Shown here: positions 1 through 6,114 of the stretch, piece after piece
Layout of the letters: every line of letters starts with the position of its first letter
How positions within the stretch are numbered: position 1 is the stretch's first letter
DNA from: JBFFXF01 sp041569895
GTDB taxonomy: Bacteria > Planctomycetota > UBA8108 > JACQVS01
Direction of reading: 5' to 3'
DNA: 20,122 nucleotides
Assembly: GCA_041569895.1 (NCBI GenBank)
Contig: JBFFXF010000124.1
Location: 1-20,122 of the forward strand
Notes under the pieces: generated by a model
The model's database searches: none
Told to the model about the DNA's origin: nothing
Seen by the model: the letters and a program-made list of their open reading frames with translations, nothing else
Translations under genes and position numbers: made by a program

Positions 1-115
1 ATCTGGGGCTTCTCATCGAGGTCTCCGGAAACATTTCGTTGCGGACGGTGGCGCCCTCGTGTCCCGGTCAGACCGCGAAACACGCGCGCGTATTCAAATG
101 CGCCGTTGCGACGCG

Positions 116-141
116 TTCATCGATCGCGATTGAATTTTTTT
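116..141 (+). terminator. Weak intrinsic terminator-like hairpin
   Basis: TTCATCG (116-122) can pair with CGATTGAA (127-134) around an ATCG loop, with one bulged T, and is followed directly by seven T residues (135-141). It would end transcription entering from the left edge before the operon that starts at 219. The stem is AT-rich for this genome, so the call is tentative. No identifiable gene end was found in 1-115, and nothing else recognisable was seen in 1-218. Confidence 0.3.
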
Positions 142-218
142 CGCCGGCGCACGTTTCAGTGAGAACGAGGCACTCATCACCGCGCCTCGATCGCGATCAC
201 GCTGAAGAAGGAGCACGC

Positions 219-539
219 ATGAAGACCATTCACGGCGAGCACGTCACCACCCAGACGACTCACACGACGTCCACGACACACGCGAGGCGCGCGCGGCGAC
301 GGAGAAGCCGGGCGCCGGCGTGCGCTCTCGTCATGGCCATCGGTCTGACGGGAGCGATGTCGTTCGTCTCGGGCTGTCGCTCGGCGCCCGCGCCGAGGAG
401 CGACCTCGAGCGCGCCATCTCCGAGATGGACCACGGCCGCCATGACGAGGCCGGTCGGATTCTCGACCGCATGCTGTCGGCGGACACCCACCGGAATGGC
501 TCCGACCGGGATGGCTCGCGACTTTCCTCCACCCGTTGA
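219..539 (+). CDS. Small predicted lipoprotein with one TPR-like helix pair
   Basis: This is the first gene of the envelope-motor operon (106 aa). The ATG at 219 was chosen because AGAAGGAG lies just upstream at normal spacing; the reading frame is open back to 39, but that extension has no ribosome site. A Thr/His-rich, then Arg-rich N-terminus (residues 9-31) leads into a hydrophobic segment (about 34-50) ending in a lipobox, Val-Ser-Gly-Cys, with Cys53 the probable lipidated residue. Residues 62-86 (DLERAISEMDHGRHDEAGRI and on) look like a single TPR motif. The last 20 residues are polar and probably disordered. The predicted location is the outer leaf of the inner membrane or the outer membrane. 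Function is unknown. A single TPR unit is unusually little, so the gene may be a remnant of a longer TPR lipoprotein. No homologue is recognised. Confidence 0.6.
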   Translation: MKTIHGEHVTTQTTHTTSTTHARRARRRRSRAPACALVMAIGLTGAMSFVSGCRSAPAPRSDLERAISEMDHGRHDEAGRILDRMLSADTHRNGSDRDGSRLSSTR

Positions 540-556
540 CGCGCAGGGAGACGCAC

Positions 557-1669
557 ATGATCCAGACGATGACCAGAACCCACGGATTCCCCCCGCGATC
601 GAGCCGTCCGGCGCTCGCCGCGATGCTCGCCGCGATGCTCCTCCTGCCGCCGGCGCTCGAGGCGCAGGGCCAGGCGACCGCTCCCGACGTCGCCGACTCG
701 GTCGCCCCACGCAGCTCGCCGCTCGCGGCGACCTTCAATCCGGTGCCGAGCTTCGAGCGCATCAAGAGCGACATGGACATGGTCGGCGACGGCCTCGAGC
801 CGCTGCTCCGGCTCGATGAGGAGCTCAGGACGCTCGGCGCACAGTTGATGGCCGAGGTCAAGAAGCTCGGCGAGAAGCAGGACGACCCCGTGGCGGCCAG
901 CGCGGCGGCCAGGCTGGTCACCGAGCTCCAGTCGCACCTCATCCAGACCATCAGCGCCGTGCTCACCAACAGCGACCTGATCGAGCTCGGCATCGGATCG
1001 GCCAATCGCAAGCTGCACACGCTCGAGAAGTACCTCGCCCGCACGGAGACTCGATTCGTGGAGAACGCGGAGACGCTCGGGGGCCAGATCGAGGACGCCA
1101 GGCAGGACGCGCTCGATGCAGTGAATGACTATCTGGCCTACATCGACGCGCTCGACGATCCGCCGAGTCGCGACCAGCGGCTCGCGGCGATGAAGCTCGA
1201 GGCTCGCGTGCAGGAGAAGAAGTTCCGGCTCGATCTGATGCGTCTCGACAGTCGCCGGCAGCAGGCCGTGGCGAACGGCTACGCCAACATGCGCAGGGCG
1301 CTCGGCAAGTGGATCGACGACTTCAACGTGCTCAAGACGAAGACGCGCGTGATGGTGAACCAGCTCCAGGCCGAGCAGGACTTCCTCGCGCGCGGCGTGC
1401 AGATGAGCGTCGACGCGGCGCGAGTGCGGCAGTTCATGGAGAACCCGCTGACGCTGCCCGACGGCACGTCGATCCAGGCGATCAACGAGAAGGTGGCGCG
1501 CATCTTCTCGATGGTCGAGCTCTTCACCGGAATCCAGGGTCGCGTGCAGGAGTCACTCTTCGGTTTCAACCTCGTCGACATCGAGCAGGACCTCGACCGG
1601 AAAGAGAAGGTCCTCGTCGATCTGAAGAGTCGCGCGCTCGACCTCAAGAAGCAGATCGTCGGCAGCTGA
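557..1669 (+). CDS. Exported alpha-helical coiled-coil protein, second gene of ExbBD-type operon
   Basis: A 370-aa protein of unknown function. The ATG at 557 is preceded by GGGAG seven bases upstream. A TTG at 536 in the same frame would overlap the previous stop codon but lacks a ribosome site. Residues 1-37 look like a signal peptide: positive charges, then an Ala/Met/Leu core ending near LEAQG, with predicted cleavage close to residue 36. The rest is almost entirely helical and charged with heptad-like Leu/Val spacing (about residues 60-365), and there are no other membrane spans and no cysteines. It therefore probably forms an elongated periplasmic rod or bundle. By position it belongs with the channel pair encoded at 3705-4846. 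Coiled-coil periplasmic proteins next to ExbB/ExbD are known from the DUF3450-containing TonB2-type clusters of Vibrio and relatives. The analogy is architectural only; I see no sequence match. Confidence 0.7.
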   Translation: MIQTMTRTHGFPPRSSRPALAAMLAAMLLLPPALEAQGQATAPDVADSVAPRSSPLAATFNPVPSFERIKSDMDMVGDGLEPLLRLDEELRTLGAQLMAEVKKLGEKQDDPVAASAAARLVTELQSHLIQTISAVLTNSDLIELGIGSANRKLHTLEKYLARTETRFVENAETLGGQIEDARQDALDAVNDYLAYIDALDDPPSRDQRLAAMKLEARVQEKKFRLDLMRLDSRRQQAVANGYANMRRALGKWIDDFNVLKTKTRVMVNQLQAEQDFLARGVQMSVDAARVRQFMENPLTLPDGTSIQAINEKVARIFSMVELFTGIQGRVQESLFGFNLVDIEQDLDRKEKVLVDLKSRALDLKKQIVGS

Positions 1670-1690
1670 CGGCAGGCGAGCGAACACCGC

Positions 1691-2518
1691 ATGAACAGCC
1701 TCCTGCCAGCCCTGATCGCCGGCGCCATGGCGCTCGACGCATCGCCCCGGACCGCACCCGCGGCGAGACCGAGGCCGCTGGCGCCGCCGCAAGCCGTCGA
1801 GGACCTCGTCGAGCTCAACCGGGAGATCGTCGCGATGGTCACGTTGCTTCATGACTCCGGCGACGAGCCGATGGTCGCGGAGCGGGCGTGGCAGACGGTG
1901 ATGTCGCGTTCGGCGCGGTTCCTGGCGCGCCTGCCCGCGATGCGGCGGCGGCTGGGCGAGGACGTCGCGATGATACGCGCCGGACTGACGGCGCGACGGC
2001 AGGTGATCACCGCCGAGCTGGCGCGTGCCCGCGATGCGCACGCGCGCCTGACGGCGGTGCGTCGGAGAATGCGCCTCGGAGCGGCGCTGTCGACGACCGG
2101 TCGTCCCGGGCCGATCTCGACGGAACGCCACCGCCGCTCGCTTCTCGTCACGCGCGGCGCGCTGGCGATCCGCATCGACTCGCTCCTGCGAGCCGCCCGC
2201 GACCTGGAGCGGGAGCGGCAGCGACGGCTCGACCTCCTCGACTCGATCCTGGTCGACGTCGACCGGGCGCAGCGGAGCTTGCGGGCGTCGATCGACGTGC
2301 TGGCGCGTGAGCTGCCCGGCGTCCAGGCGCGGATCGCGGCGTCGTTGCCGGCGCTGCGCGGTGATTTGGTCGAGAGACTGACGATTCACGGAATGACACC
2401 GTCCCGGCTGACTCGATCGCTCGAGGAGATCCACCGGCGGATCCTGGCCGTGCTCCGGCTGCCAGCGAGCGTCCCGGATTCCACAACACGTTCGTCGACC
2501 CCACGGAGGAGCTCATGA
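1691..2518 (+). CDS. Exported helical protein of unknown function, third gene of ExbBD-type operon
   Basis: A 275-aa Arg/Leu/Ala-rich protein. A short N-terminal hydrophobic stretch (MNSLLPALIAGAMALDA) is a weak signal peptide or anchor candidate. Residues about 35-255 are predicted helical with long amphipathic runs, including an Arg-rich helix (RDLERERQRRLDLLDSILVD), so another coiled-coil envelope component is the simplest reading. The last 20 residues are Ser/Thr/Arg-rich and unstructured. The start lies 21 bases after the preceding stop with only a poor AGGCGAG ribosome site, suggesting translation coupled to its neighbour. Its TGA overlaps the ATG of the next gene as ATGA. No family is recognised. 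Because the composition is so basic and the signal sequence so short, a cytoplasmic location cannot be excluded. Confidence 0.65.
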   Translation: MNSLLPALIAGAMALDASPRTAPAARPRPLAPPQAVEDLVELNREIVAMVTLLHDSGDEPMVAERAWQTVMSRSARFLARLPAMRRRLGEDVAMIRAGLTARRQVITAELARARDAHARLTAVRRRMRLGAALSTTGRPGPISTERHRRSLLVTRGALAIRIDSLLRAARDLERERQRRLDLLDSILVDVDRAQRSLRASIDVLARELPGVQARIAASLPALRGDLVERLTIHGMTPSRLTRSLEEIHRRILAVLRLPASVPDSTTRSSTPRRSS

Positions 2519-3708
2519 CCCCACGCAGACGACTGATCGACGCGGGTCTGCCCGCGACCAACTCGAGGCCGATCTCGACGACGACACTGACAAGGACACT
2601 GACAAGGACACTGACGACGACACTGAGGAGGACACTGGCGGCGACACTGGCGGCGACGCTCGCTGTCGCCACCGCCGTTGCCCAGGAGAGTGGCGCGCCA
2701 CTCTCCGGGGAGGCCGCGCCGGCGGCGAGCCTATCGCCACCGGTCGACGGGGTGAATGCGGTCGACGCCGTCGATGCGGCGGAGACGGTCGTGGCCCCGA
2801 GCGCGGAGGAGCGCTCGCGCATTCTCAGAGAGAACCTGCAACAGACGATCGAGGAAGGGGAGCGCGTCCTGAGGTCACTCCCGAAGGAGCGCCTCCGGGT
2901 CCTGCGGGCGCGTCTCTCCAACCTCGATCGCCAGCTCAAGCGCAAGGAGGCCGAGCGCAGCCACCTCCAGGACTCGCTGGCGACGCTGCGCGCCGATTAC
3001 TTCCGCAGGCTCGGCGCCCTGCGGCGCGACGGCGAGAGCAAGGCGGTGATCGCGGCGGAGGAGCGCCGTCTGAAGGAGGACTACGACCTGCACGCCGAGT
3101 TCTTCGAGGACGAGGTCGAGGCGCTCGATCGAGACGTCACCGAGATCCGCGAGACGATGCGGTCGCTCGAGGCGCGCTCGGAGATCGAGGAGCGGGCGTT
3201 GCCACAGCCACCGCCGACGGAAAGGGAGCCCTCCCCCTCCGACAGCATCGACGCGCTTCCCGCGGCGCTCAACCCCTTCGAGTTCCGGAGCTACCTGCCG
3301 CTTGCTCGTGGGCGTCGCACGGCGCCCCGCGAGGTGCTGCTCGGTCTCCGGGCAGAGGCGGCCTTCCGCCAGGGGCGGCTGACGCGAGCGGCGAGCGCGC
3401 TCGACGACATCCTCGCCGAGCGCCTCCTCGGTGTCGACGCGCGCGTGCGATCGATGTCCGCCTACAATCGCGCCATGATCGACTACGTGCTCGGCAACTA
3501 CAGTCACGCGTATCGCACCTTCCGCGAGCACTTCGACACCGACCCCGAGGCCGATCTCGACGCGGAGAGCGCCCACGTGCTCGCCGTGCTCGCGTACATG
3601 AACGGTTTCATGGATCGGACGCGAGCGTACCTCCGGCGCACTGACGACGAGAGCCGCCGCAAGGTGACGCTGGTGCTCGGCTCCATCGACACGCCGGCTG
3701 CACGATGA
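2515..3708 (+). CDS. Exported coiled-coil plus TPR-like protein with repeat-built signal sequence
   Basis: A 397-aa protein. The N-terminus (residues 1-56) is a long signal sequence whose hydrophobic part consists of repeated Thr-Leu-x-x units (residues 24-51) encoded by a 12-bp tandem repeat; cleavage is likely near the AVAQ at 54-57. Residues about 95-228 form a highly charged coiled coil. A Pro-rich linker follows (about 230-265). The C-terminal region (about 270-385) has helix pairs resembling TPR repeats, for example RAEAAFRQGRLTRAASALDD, then a pair around NRAMIDYVLGNYSHAYRTF, then one around HVLAVLAYMNGFMDRTRAYL. The start overlaps the upstream stop (ATGA) and the stop overlaps the channel gene (ATGA), so expression is probably coupled. 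The likely role is a periplasmic adaptor that reads the state of the channel complex or scaffolds partners; this is inference from architecture. Confidence 0.7.
   Translation: MTPRRRLIDAGLPATNSRPISTTTLTRTLTRTLTTTLRRTLAATLAATLAVATAVAQESGAPLSGEAAPAASLSPPVDGVNAVDAVDAAETVVAPSAEERSRILRENLQQTIEEGERVLRSLPKERLRVLRARLSNLDRQLKRKEAERSHLQDSLATLRADYFRRLGALRRDGESKAVIAAEERRLKEDYDLHAEFFEDEVEALDRDVTEIRETMRSLEARSEIEERALPQPPPTEREPSPSDSIDALPAALNPFEFRSYLPLARGRRTAPREVLLGLRAEAAFRQGRLTRAASALDDILAERLLGVDARVRSMSAYNRAMIDYVLGNYSHAYRTFREHFDTDPEADLDAESAHVLAVLAYMNGFMDRTRAYLRRTDDESRRKVTLVLGSIDTPAAR
2584..2655 (+). repeat. Coding 12-bp tandem repeat, six units
   Basis: Six consecutive 12-bp units begin ACACTG: ACACTGACAAGG twice, then ACACTGACGACG, ACACTGAGGAGG and ACACTGGCGGCG twice. 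A further degenerate unit follows to 2667. The reading frame used gives Thr-Leu-x-x repeats whose variable positions pass from Thr/Arg to Ala/Ala, creating the hydrophobic core of the signal sequence. Because the unit length is a multiple of three, gain or loss of units keeps the frame. Confidence 0.9.
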
Positions 3709-4433
3709 TCGGCGCCGCGGCGAGACCGGTCGTGCTGAGGGACTACATCGCCGATGGCGGCGCGCTGATGACGGTGCTCGTCGCGATCCTGGTGCTGTGC
3801 CTCGCGCTGATCCTCTACGTCGCGACCCTGCTCGGCGCCGAGGCGTACCGGGCGTGGCGATTCCGCCGCAAGCGTCGCGGACTGACTCGCCTCGCCCTCG
3901 AGGAGATCCCGGCGCTTGCGACGCCCGTGTGCCTGCCGGCGCTCTACCTGGAGCGACTCGCCGACGAGCTCGGCGCCGGGGAGCTCACCGCACGCGAACG
4001 GCGACGCGCGGCCGAGGAGGTCGAGGAGGGGCTGGTGCGCGGCATCGCGTGGCCGCTCGGCGTGCTCCACTTCCTCGCGGAGTACGCGTCGAAGATCGGA
4101 CTCTGCGGCACCATCCTCGGCCTCTGCGTGCACTTCCTCGACGTCGGCACCGGCGCGGATGGCAGCGTCGCGTCCCGCGCCATGGCGGTGGCGCTCTACA
4201 CGACGCTCGGCGGGCTGACCATCGCGCTCATCGCCGAGCCTTCGGCCTACGTGCTCGAGTCGATCGAGCGCTGGGTGCGTCGCGATCTGAGAGCGTGGTT
4301 CCGGCTGCTGGAGCGCGGTCTGGCGCGCGACGAGCCAGCGCCGGCGGCGCCATCGAACGCCACCATCGTCGAGCGAGCGCCGATCGCGGCGCTCGCCGCA
4401 GAGCCGTCGAGTGACGCGGAGGAGGCCCCATGA
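3705..4433 (+). CDS. MotA/TolQ/ExbB-family proton channel subunit
   Basis: A 242-aa inner-membrane protein with the ExbB/TolQ topology. TM1 is at about residues 19-44. A charged cytoplasmic loop (45-108) contains a basic patch, RFRRKRRG. TM2 is at about 114-143 with the family-type Gly-Leu-x-Gly-Thr motif (Gly132 to Thr136, then Leu-Gly-Leu). TM3 is at about 158-186 with the ALYTT/GGL signature; Thr136 and Thr166/Thr167 line up with the polar channel-lining threonines of ExbB/TolQ. A low-complexity Ala/Pro/Glu tail (about 205-242) lies in the cytoplasm. In the family, pentamers of this subunit surround an ExbD/TolR dimer and convert proton flow into mechanical work. It overlaps the genes on both sides by ATGA. 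Its TM2 entry carries Ser-Lys where Pro-Leu is usual. The exact partner pathway is not identifiable. Confidence 0.85.
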   Translation: MIGAAARPVVLRDYIADGGALMTVLVAILVLCLALILYVATLLGAEAYRAWRFRRKRRGLTRLALEEIPALATPVCLPALYLERLADELGAGELTARERRRAAEEVEEGLVRGIAWPLGVLHFLAEYASKIGLCGTILGLCVHFLDVGTGADGSVASRAMAVALYTTLGGLTIALIAEPSAYVLESIERWVRRDLRAWFRLLERGLARDEPAPAAPSNATIVERAPIAALAAEPSSDAEEAP

Positions 4434-4846
4434 GCCACCGGCGCCGCGGCGGACTCCCGAACAGCATGCTCGACCTGATCTGGATCCTGCTCTTCTTCTT
4501 CCTGATGATCAGCACGGTGCGGAGGCAGGAGACGGAGCGCACGGTGACCGTCGACCTGGTCCCGCTGGGGGGAGCGGCGCCGATCGACGGAGCCACCGAC
4601 ATCCGCCAGGTGGTGCTCGAGATCCGCCCCGGCGGCGAGTGGACCATCGACGGCCAGCCGCTCGAGCGCGACGAACTCCGCACGCGGCTCGAGCGATTGC
4701 GAGCGCCGGTGGAGGAGCGGCCGGTGCTCGTCCTCGATGTCGACCGGAGAGCGCTGGTCGAGGATCTGCTGCGCGTCGAGGATACCGCGCGAGAGCTCGG
4801 AATCCCAAGAGTGGTGCGGCGGCGACAGGAGGGCGGGCGGCCGTGA
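4430..4846 (+). CDS. ExbD/TolR-family biopolymer transport protein
   Basis: A 138-aa protein with a short cytoplasmic N-terminus and a single TM (about residues 13-32). The TM carries Asp15 in NSMLDLIWILLFFFLM, matching the essential proton-binding Asp of ExbD (E. coli D25) and TolR. A periplasmic domain follows (about 40-135) with the usual beta-alpha pattern: VTVDLVPLG, then a strand-turn EIRPGGEWTIDGQPL, a helix DELRTRLERL, the strand PVLVLDVDR, the helix VEDLLRVEDTARELGI and a terminal basic tail. The length is normal for the family. It overlaps the channel gene by ATGA and is the last gene of the operon; the sequence downstream is a repeat array. It should form the rotor or plug of the complex with the 3705-4433 product. 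Confidence 0.88.
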   Translation: MSHRRRGGLPNSMLDLIWILLFFFLMISTVRRQETERTVTVDLVPLGGAAPIDGATDIRQVVLEIRPGGEWTIDGQPLERDELRTRLERLRAPVEERPVLVLDVDRRALVEDLLRVEDTARELGIPRVVRRRQEGGRP

Positions 4847-4883
4847 GGTTCCGGTCCCGGTCCGCAAAACCCCGCGCATCAAG

Positions 4884-5020
4884 TTCGGAATCGGATCGGG
4901 GTCGGAGTCGGACTCGGTATCGGTATCGGAGTCGGAGTCCGTATCGGAATCGGAGTCGGAATCGGTCCTCGGAACCGGAGTCGGTATCGGCCATCGGTAT
5001 CGGAGTCGGTCGGCCATCGG
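4884..5020 (+). repeat. Degenerate hexanucleotide array (TCGGNN)
   Basis: About 20 imperfect 6-bp units of TCGGAG, TCGGTA, TCGGAA and TCGGAC follow the operon's last stop codon by fewer than 40 bases. All six frames stay open for long distances and read as Asp-Ser/Asp-Thr, Arg-Tyr or Pro-Ile/Pro-Thr dipeptides, so apparent coding here is an artefact. The array fills most of the gap between two convergent genes. Confidence 0.85.
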
Positions 5021-5044
5021 ACTACGCAACCAGAGCCGTCGAGA
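4967..5044 (+). repeat. Dispersed repeat, copy 1
   Basis: This stretch is nearly identical to 6014-6090 in the same orientation, starting CCTCGGAAC and ending with a non-repetitive tail, CGCAACCAGAGCC, then TCGAG. It overlaps the 3' part of the hexanucleotide array. Copy 1 has three extra bases (GGC) near the junction with the tail. The shared tail shows common origin rather than two independent microsatellites. Confidence 0.8.
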
Positions 5045-5116
5045 ACGGGCAGGGCAACGGCCTGTGCTCCGGTTGCGTGGGGGGAAGCGCCGCCGCGTTG
5101 GCCGCCGCCGCGCTCT

Positions 5117-5833
5117 TCAGACCAGGTCGGCCGCACTCTCGACAACCCGCCGCTTCTCCATCTGCGCCTCGTGGATGCGGGCGACGAGCAGGAAGGCCAC
5201 GCCGCAGAGCACGATGTTCACGGGCAACGCGACGAGGTTCAGCTGGGTGGCGACGAGATACTCGTCCACCGTGTCCGCTCTCAGATAGAGACGGAAGACG
5301 ATCTGGTTGAGCACGGAGTTGACGATCCAGAGCATCCACCAGAGCCCCACGAAGCCTTTCCCGGGCTCGGCAGGGAGTCCCTCGTGGCTCGCCTGCCAGG
5401 TCTCCGCCATCGCCTGGTACGGCTTCCAGAGATTGGCAATCGGAATGAAGAACCACCCCACCGACCAGCCCGGTGTGTACTGCATCCATCTGGCGCCGAG
5501 GGCCCGCGCGTTGGCGTTGGCGCGGTAGATCCAGGTGAGGAACGTGACCGCCGTGACGAGGAAGATGATGAGATCCAGCGAGCCGAGCGAGCTCTGAAAC
5601 GCGTCGTTCTGTTCAAGCTGCGTCTGAACGTCGGTCCCGGCCGCCACCTCCTGCAGCAAGCCGAGCAGCACGACGTCGAGCGCCAGCTCCACGACGGAGA
5701 TCAGGGCGGAAATGACGAGCAGCACCTTGACTCCCCGGGTCAGCCCGGACAGGTCGCGGAACCGGTAGGAGGTGTCGACCGACGCGGGAGCGGTTTCGGC
5801 GGTTTGGGGCGGCTCGTAGGGATTGTCGCTCAT
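5117..5833 (-). CDS. DUF4328 domain-containing membrane protein
   Basis: A 238-aa integral membrane protein. It begins with MSDNPYEPP, an NPY-x-P opening often seen in planctomycete membrane proteins. Predicted membrane segments lie at about residues 35-58, 85-105, 120-137, 165-190 and 203-225. The family signature is clear: FLTWIYRANANARALGAR, then YTPGWSVGWFFIPIANLWKP, then AMAETWQASHE, the typical DUF4328 core. Function is unknown. ATG 5833 is preceded by AGAGGAG at slightly long spacing and by a plausible promoter (5873-5902), so it is probably a single-gene unit. It converges with the ExbBD operon and is bracketed by two copies of a dispersed repeat. Confidence 0.85.
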   Translation of the reverse strand: MSDNPYEPPQTAETAPASVDTSYRFRDLSGLTRGVKVLLVISALISVVELALDVVLLGLLQEVAAGTDVQTQLEQNDAFQSSLGSLDLIIFLVTAVTFLTWIYRANANARALGARWMQYTPGWSVGWFFIPIANLWKPYQAMAETWQASHEGLPAEPGKGFVGLWWMLWIVNSVLNQIVFRLYLRADTVDEYLVATQLNLVALPVNIVLCGVAFLLVARIHEAQMEKRRVVESAADLV

Positions 5834-5872
5834 GAAACGCCCGGCTCCTCTCTGGCCCAGTCAGGCGCGACG

Positions 5873-5902
5873 ATTGTACGAGTGAGCCCGACGCGAGCGC
5901 AA
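5873..5902 (-). promoter_or_regulatory. Sigma70-like promoter for the DUF4328 gene
   Basis: On the minus strand a TTGCGC -35 box (5897-5902) is separated by 18 bases from a TACAAT -10 box (5873-5878). Transcription would start near 5866, giving a leader of roughly 33 bases before ATG 5833. It is inferred from box similarity and position only. Confidence 0.45.
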
Positions 5903-5951
5903 GCAGACGGCCGCTCTCGTCCTCGCCCTCGAAACGTGAAGGCGGGAGGGA

Positions 5952-5986
5952 ACGCAGATTACGCAGATTACACAGATTACGCAGAT
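5952..5986 (+). repeat. 9-bp tandem repeat (ACGCAGATT), about four units
   Basis: The units are ACGCAGATT, ACGCAGATT, ACACAGATT and ACGCAGAT. The block is AT-rich against a GC-rich background and lies upstream of the DUF4328 promoter. Similar GATTACGCAGATTACACAG-type intergenic repeats occur in diverse environmental bacteria. Reading it in translation gives meaningless tripeptide repeats. Confidence 0.85.
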
Positions 5987-6013
5987 CGGGGCCACGTGCC
6001 TTCCAGGGGACGC

Positions 6014-6090
6014 CCTCGGAACATCGGAGTCGGTATCGGCCATCGGTATCGGAGTCGGTCATCCGACTCCGCAACCAGAGCCCTCGAGGA
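6014..6090 (+). repeat. Dispersed repeat, copy 2
   Basis: This is a direct-orientation near-copy of 4967-5044: the same CCTCGGAAC start, the same GGAGTCGGTATCGGCCATCG core and the same CGCAACCAGAGCC tail. It ends 24 bases before the stop codon of the permease gene. Together the two copies flank the DUF4328 gene and its promoter. Confidence 0.8.
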
Positions 6091-6114
6091 CGAGGCCGGG
6101 CCGGTGGATCCCCC

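Noticed and set aside
106..135. TTGCGA - 18 bases - TTGAAT as a promoter for the operon
   Set aside because: The -10 box is poor and overlaps the terminator-like hairpin. Too weak to list.
39..218. N-terminal extension of the lipoprotein gene to 39
   Set aside because: There is no ribosome site at 39. The extension would bury the signal peptide behind 60 extra residues, while ATG 219 has a strong AGAAGGAG.
260..1044. Long minus-strand open frames over the first two operon genes
   Set aside because: They are antisense shadows in GC-rich DNA, with Arg-rich low-quality products and no start signals. The plus strand has signal peptides and operon overlaps.
3705..4846. ZorAB pair of a Zorya anti-phage system or a flagellar MotAB pair
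   Set aside because: ZorA has a long cytoplasmic coiled-coil tail and ZorB/MotB an OmpA-like peptidoglycan-binding domain; both are absent. No ZorC, D or E gene is nearby.
4884..5020. CRISPR array or a coding Asp/Ser-rich protein
   Set aside because: The units are 6 bp with no spacers, and all frames are equally open, which marks a microsatellite rather than a CRISPR or a gene.
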